A stretch of DNA of 64,000 nucleotides from Pseudomonas donghuensis (GTDB lineage: Bacteria > Pseudomonadota > Gammaproteobacteria > Pseudomonadales > Pseudomonadaceae): NCBI RefSeq assembly GCF_000259195.1, contig NZ_JH650758.1, positions 135,740-199,739 on the forward strand, written 5' to 3'. The stretch's first letter is position 1, and the number at the start of each line of letters is the position of its first letter. A program made the position numbers and the translations under genes. The notes beneath the pieces were generated by a model. That model saw nothing but the letters and a program-made list of their open reading frames with translations, was not told the DNA's origin and searched no databases. Positions 7,787-15,359 of the stretch are shown here, in pieces.

Positions 7787-8610
7787 GCGACATTGCCCTG
7801 ATGCAGCAGGTGGTGGAACTGGCCCGCCAGGCGGGCAAGGCGATCCTGCCGTACTGGCGCGCCGACGTGGCGGTGACGGCCAAGGCCGATGAGTCGCCGG
7901 TCACTGCAGCCGACCTGGCGGCCCATGAGGTCATTGCCCAAGGCCTGCGCGTGCTGGCCCCGGAAATCCCGGTGCTGTCTGAAGAAGACTGCAACATCCC
8001 CCTGAGTGAACGGCAAGGCTGGCAGCGCTGGTGGCTGGTCGATCCGCTGGATGGCACCAAGGAATTCATCGCCGGCACTGAAGAGTTCACTGTCAACATC
8101 GCCCTGATCGAGCAGGGGCGGGTGGTGTTTGGCGTAGTGGCAATTCCCACCAATGGCCGCTGTTATTACGGTGGCAAAGGCCTTGGCGCCTGGCTCGAAG
8201 CAGCCGCCGGTGTACCTGAAGTCATCAACGTGCGCACGGCACCGCCTGCGGGTGAGCGCTTTACCGTGGTCGCCAGCCGGCGTCATTCGAGCCCGCAACA
8301 GGAAGCCTTGCTGGCGGGCTTGAGCCTGGCCGTGGGGGAGCTGGAGCTGGCCAATATCGGCAGCTCGCTGAAATTCTGCCTGTTGGCCGAAGGTGCGGCC
8401 GATTGCTACCCGCGTCTGGCCCCCACTTCGCAGTGGGATACCGCTGCGGCGCAAGGGGTGTTGGAAGGCGCCGGCGGTGAAGTGCTCGGCCTCGATGGCC
8501 AGGCCTTCGTCTACCCGCCGCGCGATTCCTTGCTCAACCCGTTCTTCCTGGCCTTGCCAGCTGCCGCGCCGTGGCGCGACAAGCTGTTGCAGCAAGCCCT
8601 AGCGGTGTAG
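7783..8610 (+). CDS. cysQ: 3'(2'),5'-bisphosphate nucleotidase CysQ
   Basis: Inositol monophosphatase-superfamily enzyme of 275 residues that hydrolyses 3'-phosphoadenosine 5'-phosphate to AMP, recycling the by-product of sulfate assimilation. Metal-binding motifs are present: 'LSEED' (about residues 65-69), 'DPLDGTKEF' (87-95) and the distal 'QWDTAAAQGVLEGAGG'. It starts inside the nudE stop (ATGA). Its 3' end overlaps the end of the convergent thioesterase gene by 12 bases. Confidence 0.93.
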   Translation: MSDIALMQQVVELARQAGKAILPYWRADVAVTAKADESPVTAADLAAHEVIAQGLRVLAPEIPVLSEEDCNIPLSERQGWQRWWLVDPLDGTKEFIAGTEEFTVNIALIEQGRVVFGVVAIPTNGRCYYGGKGLGAWLEAAAGVPEVINVRTAPPAGERFTVVASRRHSSPQQEALLAGLSLAVGELELANIGSSLKFCLLAEGAADCYPRLAPTSQWDTAAAQGVLEGAGGEVLGLDGQAFVYPPRDSLLNPFFLALPAAAPWRDKLLQQALAV

Positions 8611-9054
8611 CACGTACTGACCGCTGAACTGCACGGCAGCCTCGCTGCTGCCGGCATTGCTGACCTGGGTGTGCAGGTTCAGGCGCGCCCGGCCACGGCG
8701 CTGATAGGTGGCGATGAAGCGCGCCCAGACTTTCTCGTCCGGCGCTGCGCAGGTGGCGATGGCCGCGCCAGTGACCGGCAGCGGATAGCTGATCTGGCCT
8801 TCGTGGATGACGATATGGCCGTCATCGATCCCCGCTTCACGCAACCTCAGGTGCAACCAGCCCCAGCCGACCAGCACCGCGGCGCAGTACAGGCTGCCGC
8901 CGAACATGGTGCTCTTGTGATTGACGTTGGCCTCCAGCGGCAGCTGCAGGCGCAGGCAATGCTGCTGCCAGTCGAGGACCTGCAGGCCCATCTGGCGGGT
9001 CAGCGGGATGTCACTGTGCAGCACTGATTCAAGGTAATGGCTGTCCGCGCTCAT
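8599..9054 (-). CDS. YiiD-type hotdog thioesterase
   Basis: A 151-residue protein with the hotdog-fold thioesterase domain found at the C-terminus of E. coli YiiD ('NHKSTMFGGSLYCAAVLVGW' is the signature stretch, followed by the long hotdog strands around 'IVIHEGQISYPLPV'). No acetyltransferase domain is fused. Substrate is unknown. Its ATG overlaps the dctD stop (tcat at 9051-9054, ATGA on the coding strand), so it is translated as the last cistron of the dctB-dctD transcript, although thioesterases are not an obvious partner of a two-component system. Confidence 0.8.
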   Translation of the reverse strand: MSADSHYLESVLHSDIPLTRQMGLQVLDWQQHCLRLQLPLEANVNHKSTMFGGSLYCAAVLVGWGWLHLRLREAGIDDGHIVIHEGQISYPLPVTGAAIATCAAPDEKVWARFIATYQRRGRARLNLHTQVSNAGSSEAAVQFSGQYVLHR

Positions 9055-10463
9055 GAACGGTTGTCCTCCAGGTCATCGCTGTTTTGGTGACTGTCGGCGA
9101 AGCTCAGGCCGTGTTTGCGCAGCTTGTCGTGCAGCGTCTTGCGCGGGATACCGAGGGCTTCGGCCAGGCTGCGCAGGGAGCTGTGCGAGCGTGCCAGTTC
9201 GGCGGCGATCAGCGAGCGTTCGAACTGCTCGACTTGTTCGCTGAGGTTAGCGCTGCCAGTGCTTGGCGTGGGATCGTCGGCGGCTGGCGGCACGTCACCG
9301 TCCAGCGCCAGTTCAAGGCCCAGGGCGAAGCGCTCGGCGGCGTTTTGCAGCTCGCGCACGTTACCCGGCCATTCATGGCGCAGCAGCAGCGCCCGGTGCG
9401 TCGGTTGCAGCGGGGGCACCGGCAGGCCATGGCGCTCGCCGGCGGCTTCGGCAAAGTGCTGGAACAGCACCAGAATGTCTTCGCCACGCTCGCGCAGTGG
9501 CGGAATGCGCAGCGGTGCAACGTTCAGGCGGTAGTACAGGTCGGCACGAAAGCGCCCCTGGTCGGCGGCCTGGCGCAGGTCTTCCTTGGTCGCAGCGATG
9601 ATGCGGATATCCAGCGGGATCAGCTGGTTGCCGCCCAGGCGTTCGACGACCCGCTCCTGCAACAGGCGCAGCAGTTTGACCTGTACATCCAGGCTCATGC
9701 TTTCGATTTCATCGAGGAACAGCGTACCGCCATTGGCGAATTCGAACTTGCCGATACGGCGCTTCTGCGCTCCGGTGAACGCCCCCGGCTCGTGGCCGAA
9801 CAGCTCGCTTTCGACTACCGATTCGGCCAGGGCGCCGGCATTGATTGCCACGAACGGGCCATCACGGCGGCTCGACAAATCGTGCAGGGCGCGAGCGACA
9901 ACTTCTTTGCCGGCGCCCGTCTCGCCAAGGATCAGTACGTCGGCGCGGGTGCCGGCCAAGGCACCGATCTGCTCGCGCAGGCGCAGCATCGGTGCCGAGT
10001 GGCCGACCAGGCGCGTGCTCAGCTCCTGGCGATCGCTCAGGGCCAGGCGCAGGCTGCGGTTGTCCAACACCAGGCGGCGCAGGGCCAGGGCACGACGCAC
10101 ACTGTCGAGCAGCGCATCGCTGGCGAAGGGTTTTTCCAGAAAATCATAGGCCCCGGCGCGCATGGCCTGCACGGCCAGCGGCACGTCGCCATGGCCGGTG
10201 ATCAGCAGCACCGGCAGTTCCGGGTCCTGGGTGTGAAGCTGCTGCAGCAGCTCCAGGCCGTCGATACCGGGCATGCGGATATCGCTGACCACCACGCCCG
10301 GCCAGTCGCGCTCGATTCGCCCGGCCAGGCCCTGGGCGTCGGTCAGCGGCAGGATCTTCAGCCCGGCAAGGTCGAGGGTCTGGCTCAGGGCCTGGCGCAG
10401 GTGCGGGTCGTCGTCGACCAGAATCACCTGCGTGCGGCTGTCGATGAGCGGCTCGGTCGTCAT
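9051..10463 (-). CDS. dctD: Sigma54-dependent response regulator, DctD type
   Basis: NtrC-family response regulator of 470 residues. Receiver domain at about 10-125 with phosphoacceptor Asp61 in 'VVVSDIRMPG'; AAA+ domain with Walker A 'GETGAGKE' (180-187) and the sigma54-contacting 'GAFTGA' loop (227-232); Fis-type helix-turn-helix at the C-terminus ('LRSLAEALGIPRKTLHDKL'). It activates sigma54 promoters after phosphorylation by its partner kinase. The kinase gene ends inside its start codon (ATGA at 10460-10463). DctD of rhizobia and pseudomonads controls C4-dicarboxylate uptake, but no dctPQM or dctA lies in this window, and the closely related AauR (acidic amino acids) cannot be excluded. 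Confidence 0.85.
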   Translation of the reverse strand: MTTEPLIDSRTQVILVDDDPHLRQALSQTLDLAGLKILPLTDAQGLAGRIERDWPGVVVSDIRMPGIDGLELLQQLHTQDPELPVLLITGHGDVPLAVQAMRAGAYDFLEKPFASDALLDSVRRALALRRLVLDNRSLRLALSDRQELSTRLVGHSAPMLRLREQIGALAGTRADVLILGETGAGKEVVARALHDLSSRRDGPFVAINAGALAESVVESELFGHEPGAFTGAQKRRIGKFEFANGGTLFLDEIESMSLDVQVKLLRLLQERVVERLGGNQLIPLDIRIIAATKEDLRQAADQGRFRADLYYRLNVAPLRIPPLRERGEDILVLFQHFAEAAGERHGLPVPPLQPTHRALLLRHEWPGNVRELQNAAERFALGLELALDGDVPPAADDPTPSTGSANLSEQVEQFERSLIAAELARSHSSLRSLAEALGIPRKTLHDKLRKHGLSFADSHQNSDDLEDNRS

Positions 10464-12274
10464 GCCGATGGGTCCTCCGAAGTAGGTAGTGTAGCGCCGG
10501 GCTTGGCGATGCGTAGCTGCAGGGTGAGCAGGGCACCGCCTTCAGGGTGGTTGCCCAGCAGCAGCTCGCCGCCCAGTGCACGCATCAAGGTATCGCAGAT
10601 CGCCAAGCCAAGGCCAAGGCCCTGGGTGCGCGTCTTGGTGGTGAAAAACGGCTCGCGGGCGCGGGCCAGGGCCTGGCTGGTAAAGCCCGGCCCGTTGTCG
10701 CGAATGTACAGGTAGACGTTGCCATCGCGCTGTTCGGCACTGAGCCACAGCTTGCGCGGGTTGGCCTTTTCGGTCAGGGCGTCGAGGGCATTGGCCAGCA
10801 GGTTGCCGAGCACCTGGCGCAGGCGGGTTTCGCCGGCCTGCACCCACAGGGTGGCCTCGGGCAGGTCGCGCACCAGCTCCACGGCCATGGCTCGGCGGCG
10901 CTTGGCCAGCAGCGCCAGGGCATCGTCCAAGGCCGGCTGCAGGGCTACGCTCTCTGGGGCATGGCGGTCGCGGCGGGCGAAGGCGCGCAGGTGGGCGATG
11001 ATCGAGGCCATACGCCCGGTCAGCTCGCTGATCAGCTTGAGGTTGCTGCGGGCATCGTCGGTGCGCTGGTGGTCGAGCAGGATCTCGGCGTTTTCGGCAT
11101 AGCTGCGGATCGCCGCCAGCGGCTGGTTGAGTTCGTGGCTGATGCTCGCCGACATGGTGCCCAGCACCGATAGCTTGCCGGCCTGCACCAGTTCGTCCTG
11201 AGCGCGTACCAGCTCCTGCTGGGCCTGTTCACGTTCCAGTACTTCCTCCTTCAGGCGGCTGTTGAGGCCTTCGAGGTCGGCGGTACGTTCGATCACCCGT
11301 TTTTCCAGTTCCTGGCGGCCATGGGCCTCGAAGTCGATGCGGTCCATGTAATGCCGGCGGCGCTGCATGATCAGCCCTAGCAGCAGCATCAGCACCAGCA
11401 AGGTGGCACCGCCAATGGCAACCACGGTGCGTACCGAGCGGTCGATCAGGGTGCGCGGAGCGAGGATGCTGACCTGCCAGCCGGTTTCCTCGATGGCCTG
11501 GGTCTGGGTCAGCCAGGCCTTGGGGTCGAGGGTCAGCGGCTTGGGCGACTGGGTCGGGTAGGGTTGGATGGCGACAATGGCTGCGCGTTCGGCATCGGTC
11601 AGGGGCCGGGTGGCACGGAAACGCCAGTCGGGACGCGACGTGAGGATCACCACGCCGTTGTGGTCGGTCAGCAGCAGCTGTTCCGGGGTCTTGCCCCAGA
11701 GGGTTTCGGTATGGTCAAGGTCAACCTTGACCACCAGCGCGCCGATCACCCGGTCGCGGTCGCGCACGGCGGCGGCGAAAAAGTAGCCGCGCTTGGCCGA
11801 GGTGGTGCCCTGGCCGAAGAAGCGTCCCAGACGCCCGGCGATGGCTTCGCTGAAATATGGGCGAAAGGCGAAATTGCGACCGACGAAACTGTCGTGTTTG
11901 TCCCAGTTGGAGGCGGCCAGGGTATTGCCGTTGGCGTCCATCAGGTACATGACTTCGGCGCCGGTCTGGGTGGCGATGTCCTTGAGCAGACGGTTGGCGT
12001 TGGTCAGGGTTTCCAGGCGCAGCGGGTCGGCCAGCACTGCGCGCAATGCCGGCAGGTCACCGAGGATCTGCGGCAGGGTCTCGTAGCGGTGCAGGGTACC
12101 GAGCAGGTTGGCCACGTAGAGATCGAGGGTCTGGCGGTTCTGCCCGGCCAGTTCGTCTTGGTAATAGCGCTCGGCAAGATGCTGCAACGGCCATAGCAAT
12201 GGGGCCAGGCACACTGCGAGTATGGCCAGGCTGCGCCAGCGAGGGCGGCGGGGAACGGGTGGGGTCATGGTCAT
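10460..12274 (-). CDS. dctB: DctB-type membrane sensor histidine kinase
   Basis: Sensor kinase of 604 residues. TM1 lies at about 13-33 ('LAILAVCLAPLLWPL'), followed by a large periplasmic double-PDC/Cache domain ('EVMYLMDANGNTLAASNWDK' is a hallmark) and TM2 at about 300-320 ('IGGATLLVLMLLLGLIM'). Then come a coiled-coil linker, the HisKA box with phosphoacceptor His in 'SISHELNQPLAAIRSYAE', and the ATPase domain with N ('NLLANALDAL') and G boxes ('DNGPGF', 'GLGLGLAI'). It pairs with the downstream DctD-type regulator through an ATGA overlap. I chose ATG at 12274; a second ATG six bases later is equally possible. The start lies 7 bases from a perfect hairpin (12281-12302) and no clear Shine-Dalgarno is seen. 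Confidence 0.87.
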   Translation of the reverse strand: MTMTPPVPRRPRWRSLAILAVCLAPLLWPLQHLAERYYQDELAGQNRQTLDLYVANLLGTLHRYETLPQILGDLPALRAVLADPLRLETLTNANRLLKDIATQTGAEVMYLMDANGNTLAASNWDKHDSFVGRNFAFRPYFSEAIAGRLGRFFGQGTTSAKRGYFFAAAVRDRDRVIGALVVKVDLDHTETLWGKTPEQLLLTDHNGVVILTSRPDWRFRATRPLTDAERAAIVAIQPYPTQSPKPLTLDPKAWLTQTQAIEETGWQVSILAPRTLIDRSVRTVVAIGGATLLVLMLLLGLIMQRRRHYMDRIDFEAHGRQELEKRVIERTADLEGLNSRLKEEVLEREQAQQELVRAQDELVQAGKLSVLGTMSASISHELNQPLAAIRSYAENAEILLDHQRTDDARSNLKLISELTGRMASIIAHLRAFARRDRHAPESVALQPALDDALALLAKRRRAMAVELVRDLPEATLWVQAGETRLRQVLGNLLANALDALTEKANPRKLWLSAEQRDGNVYLYIRDNGPGFTSQALARAREPFFTTKTRTQGLGLGLAICDTLMRALGGELLLGNHPEGGALLTLQLRIAKPGATLPTSEDPSA

Positions 12275-12280
12275 CGCAAC

Positions 12281-12302
12281 TGCGCCAGAATGATCTGGCG
12301 CA
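12281..12302. repeat. Perfect 9-bp inverted repeat before dctB
   Basis: TGCGCCAGA (12281-12289), ATGA loop, TCTGGCGCA (12294-12302). It occupies most of the 35-base gap between the rmlD stop and the dctB start and covers the position where the dctB ribosome binding site should be. No T-run follows on either strand, so it is not a standard terminator. Confidence 0.6.
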
Positions 12303-12309
12303 TTATGCG

Positions 12310-13194
12310 CTACTTCAGGCAGTCGATCAGTGCCTGCTGCCAGTGCGGTTGGCTGACCTGCCACTCGCGTTGCAGGCGACTGCAATCGAGGCGCGAGTTC
12401 AGCGGGCGGCGGGCCGGGGTCGGGTAATCGCTGGAAGGAATCGGTAGCAACTCGGCACAAGGCAGGCCCTGGGCCTTGAGTTGCTCGCCGATGGCCTGGG
12501 CGAAACCGAACCAGGATGTCTCGCCTTGGGCGGTCAGGTGATAGGTGCCCCAGGCACCGGCCTGGCCAGCCTGCCAGCGCTCGATCAGGGCACGGGTGCT
12601 GATGGCGATGGTGCCGGCCCAGGTCGGCGCGCCGATCTGGTCGGCGACGATGCGCAACTCTGGCTTTTCCTGCAGCAGGCGCTGCATGGTCAGCAGAAAG
12701 TTGCTCCCGTGCCGTGAATACACCCAGCTGGTGCGCAGGATCAGGTGCTGGCCGCCGACTGCGGCAATCGCCTGCTCGCCGGCGAGTTTGCTGCGCCCGT
12801 AGACGCCGAGCGGGTTGGGCTCGTCATCTTCGGTGTAGGGGCTGTCCTTGCTACCATCGAACACATAGTCGGTGGAGTAGTGGATCAGCGGGATACCGAG
12901 CTTCGCGGCTTCTTCGGCAAAGATACCCGGTGCCCGGGCATTGATTGCGAAGGCCAGTTCCGGTTCGCTCTCGGCCTTGTCGACTGCGGTATGGGCCGCG
13001 GCGTTGATGATCAGGTCGGGTTTGAGCGTCTGTACGCGTTCACGAATGCCTTCGGGGTTGGCCAGGTCGAGCTGGTCACGACCCAGCACATGCAACTGCG
13101 CCAGGTCGCCCAGGCGCTGTTGCAGTTCCCGGGATACCTGGCCGTGTTGGCCGCTGATGAGGATGTTCAAAGCGTTGTTCACGCCTGACGTCAT
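12310..13194 (-). CDS. rmlD: dTDP-4-dehydrorhamnose reductase
   Basis: Short-chain dehydrogenase/reductase of 294 residues that performs the last step of dTDP-L-rhamnose synthesis, reducing dTDP-4-keto-L-rhamnose with NAD(P)H. Visible are the N-terminal nucleotide-binding start ('[15 protein letters not shown]', a GxxGQVG-like loop), '[13 protein letters not shown]', the 'YSTDYVFDG' signature and the catalytic Tyr/Lys pair in 'YGRSKLAGE'. It is the third gene of rmlB-rmlA-rmlD; its ATG overlaps the rmlA stop as ATGA (13191-13194). The product feeds O-antigen, rhamnolipid or exopolysaccharide synthesis. Confidence 0.93.
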   Translation of the reverse strand: MTSGVNNALNILISGQHGQVSRELQQRLGDLAQLHVLGRDQLDLANPEGIRERVQTLKPDLIINAAAHTAVDKAESEPELAFAINARAPGIFAEEAAKLGIPLIHYSTDYVFDGSKDSPYTEDDEPNPLGVYGRSKLAGEQAIAAVGGQHLILRTSWVYSRHGSNFLLTMQRLLQEKPELRIVADQIGAPTWAGTIAISTRALIERWQAGQAGAWGTYHLTAQGETSWFGFAQAIGEQLKAQGLPCAELLPIPSSDYPTPARRPLNSRLDCSRLQREWQVSQPHWQQALIDCLK

Positions 13195-14066
13195 TGGTGG
13201 TCTCCGGCAAGCGTGAACAGGTATTGTCCATACCCGGTCTTGCCAAACGCCTGGGCGCGCTCAAGCAATTGTTCACGGTTGATCCAGCCATGTTCAAAAG
13301 CAATTTCTTCCAGGCAGGCGACTTTCAGTCCTTGCCGGTGCTCGATGGTCTGCACATATTGTGAGGCTTCCAGCAAGCTGTCGTGAGTTCCGGTATCCAG
13401 CCAGGCGAAGCCGCGGCCGAAACGCTCGACTCGCAGGTCGCCGCGTTGCAGGTAGGCATTGTTGATGTCAGTGATCTCAAGCTCGCCACGTGGCGAAGGC
13501 TTGACGTTCTTGGCGATGTTCACCACATCGTTATCGTAGAAGTACAGGCCGGTAACTGCGTAGTGGGACTTGGGTTTGGCCGGCTTCTCTTCGATGGACA
13601 GTGCACGGCCATCCTGGTCGAAGTCGACAACGCCGAAGCGCTCAGGATCCTTGACCCAATAGCCGAATACGGTAGCGCCGGAGGGCTGTTTGATGGCGCG
13701 CAGCAGTTGTTCGCTGAAACCCTGGCCATGGAAAATATTGTCGCCCAGGATCAGGCAGACCGAATCGTCGCCGATGAATTCTTCGCCGATAAGGAACGCC
13801 TGTGCCAGGCCATCCGGAGACGGCTGTTCGGCATAGCTGAGCTCGATACCGAACTGGCTGCCGTCACCCAGCAGCTGCTTGTACTGCGGCAGATCCTGTG
13901 GGGTGGAGATCAGCAGGATTTCGCGTATGCCGGCAAGCATCAATACCGAGATCGGGTAATAGATCATCGGTTTGTCGTAGATCGGCAATAGCTGTTTGGA
14001 AACACCCAGGGTAATAGGATGCAGACGGGTGCCGGAGCCGCCCGCCAGGACAATACCTTTGGTCAT
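13191..14066 (-). CDS. rmlA: Glucose-1-phosphate thymidylyltransferase
   Basis: Nucleotidyltransferase of 291 residues that makes dTDP-glucose from dTTP and glucose-1-phosphate, the first step of dTDP-rhamnose synthesis and the step normally feedback-inhibited by dTDP-rhamnose. The signature '[14 protein letters not shown]' begins at residue 4, followed by '[15 protein letters not shown]' and 'ILGDNIFHG'. I chose ATG at 14066 from this signature and from its ATGA overlap with the rmlB stop (14063-14066). Confidence 0.95.
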   Translation of the reverse strand: MTKGIVLAGGSGTRLHPITLGVSKQLLPIYDKPMIYYPISVLMLAGIREILLISTPQDLPQYKQLLGDGSQFGIELSYAEQPSPDGLAQAFLIGEEFIGDDSVCLILGDNIFHGQGFSEQLLRAIKQPSGATVFGYWVKDPERFGVVDFDQDGRALSIEEKPAKPKSHYAVTGLYFYDNDVVNIAKNVKPSPRGELEITDINNAYLQRGDLRVERFGRGFAWLDTGTHDSLLEASQYVQTIEHRQGLKVACLEEIAFEHGWINREQLLERAQAFGKTGYGQYLFTLAGDHQ

Positions 14067-15145
14067 GCAATCAGATCCTTGAATTCGCTGGCGCCCAGGC
14101 GCTGGCCTTGATAACTGCCGTCCTGGACCCGCTGGCACCACTCCAGGTTGTCCAGGTACCACTGTACGGTCTTGCGCAGGCCGGTCTCGAAGGTCTCTTC
14201 AGGGACCCAGCCCAGTTCACGTTCGATTTTGCTGGCGTCGATCGCATAACGCTGATCATGGCCAGGGCGATCCTGAACGTAGGTGATCAGGTCGGCATAG
14301 TTGGCAATGCCCGCCGGACGTTGCGGCGCCAGTTCTTCGAGCAGTGCGCAAATGCCGCGGACCACATCGATGTTCTTCTGTTCGTTATGCCCGCCAATGT
14401 TGTAGGTCTCGCCCACCTTGCCTTCGGTCACTACCTTGAACAGGGCGCGGGCGTGGTCCTCGACGAACAACCAGTCACGCACCTGCAGGCCGTTGCCATA
14501 CACAGGCAGCGGTTTGCCAGCCAGAGCATTGAGGATTACCAGCGGAATGAGTTTTTCCGGGAAGTGGAACGGCCCGTAGTTGTTCGAGCAGTTGGTCACC
14601 AGTACCGGCAGACCGTAGGTGCGTTGCCAGGCCCGGACCAGATGGTCGGACGCGGCCTTGCTTGCCGAGTACGGCGAACTTGGCGCGTAAGGCGTGGTTT
14701 CGGTGAACAGGTCATCGACGCCATGCAGGTCGCCATACACTTCGTCGGTGGAAATGTGATGGAAGCGGAATGCCGCGCGCTCATCGGCCGGCAGGGTCAA
14801 CCAGTAGGCGCGGGTGGCCTCCAGCAGGCTGTAGGTGCCGACGATATTGGTGTGGATAAAGTCCGAAGGACCGTCGATCGAACGGTCAACATGCGACTCC
14901 GCGGCCAGGTGCATGATTGCGTGGGGTTTGAAGCGCTCAAGCACGCCGCTGACGATTGCCTGATCGGCAATATCGGCCTGCACGAACTCGTAGCGGGTAT
15001 TGGTCGCGATGCTGGTCAGCGACTCCAGGTTACCGGCATAGGTCAGTTTGTCCAGGTTGAGTACTTCGTGCTCGGTATTGTTGATCAGGTGACGCACCAG
15101 CGCCGAACCGATGAAGCCGGCCCCGCCGGTGATGAGAATTCGCAT
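14063..15145 (-). CDS. rmlB: dTDP-glucose 4,6-dehydratase
   Basis: Extended short-chain dehydrogenase of 360 residues that converts dTDP-glucose to dTDP-4-keto-6-deoxyglucose. The Rossmann start '[19 protein letters not shown]' sets the start at 15145; '[15 protein letters not shown]', '[11 protein letters not shown]' and the catalytic '[15 protein letters not shown]' follow. It is the first gene of the leftward operon rmlB-rmlA-rmlD; rmlC (3,5-epimerase) is not present in the window. The 214-base region upstream is shared with the divergent fusion-enzyme gene and contains a TAAAAT box (15288-15293, leftward) that could serve as the rml -10. Confidence 0.95.
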   Translation of the reverse strand: MRILITGGAGFIGSALVRHLINNTEHEVLNLDKLTYAGNLESLTSIATNTRYEFVQADIADQAIVSGVLERFKPHAIMHLAAESHVDRSIDGPSDFIHTNIVGTYSLLEATRAYWLTLPADERAAFRFHHISTDEVYGDLHGVDDLFTETTPYAPSSPYSASKAASDHLVRAWQRTYGLPVLVTNCSNNYGPFHFPEKLIPLVILNALAGKPLPVYGNGLQVRDWLFVEDHARALFKVVTEGKVGETYNIGGHNEQKNIDVVRGICALLEELAPQRPAGIANYADLITYVQDRPGHDQRYAIDASKIERELGWVPEETFETGLRKTVQWYLDNLEWCQRVQDGSYQGQRLGASEFKDLIA

Positions 15146-15263
15146 GTCGGACTGCCTTTCTTCCGTAACTGACATTGAAAATTAAAGGACATAGCTTGTG
15201 GCCAGGGGGAGACAGGCGCAAGCAAAAAGCGCCGAGCTGTGCCTTTCCCTTGAGATGCTCGAG

Positions 15264-15284
15264 GCAGCAGAGCAATTCTGCTGC
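15264..15284. repeat. Perfect 8-bp stem-loop in rmlB upstream region
   Basis: GCAGCAGA (15264-15271) and TCTGCTGC (15277-15284) with a GCAAT loop. It sits in the divergent intergenic region, probably inside the rmlB leader. A short dyad TGCCA-AC-TGGCA lies at 15303-15314, nearer to the fusion-enzyme gene. Confidence 0.5.
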
Positions 15285-15359
15285 GATTTTAGCCGTTATT
15301 CTTGCCAACTGGCACAAGCAGTGGCGATATAGGCAACAAAAAAATGAGGTCCCCAGCCC

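Noticed and set aside
15308..15325. TGGCAC...GC sequence resembling a sigma54 promoter upstream of the fusion enzyme
   Set aside because: The spacing between the GG and GC elements is 11 rather than 10 bases, so it is not a valid -24/-12 element.
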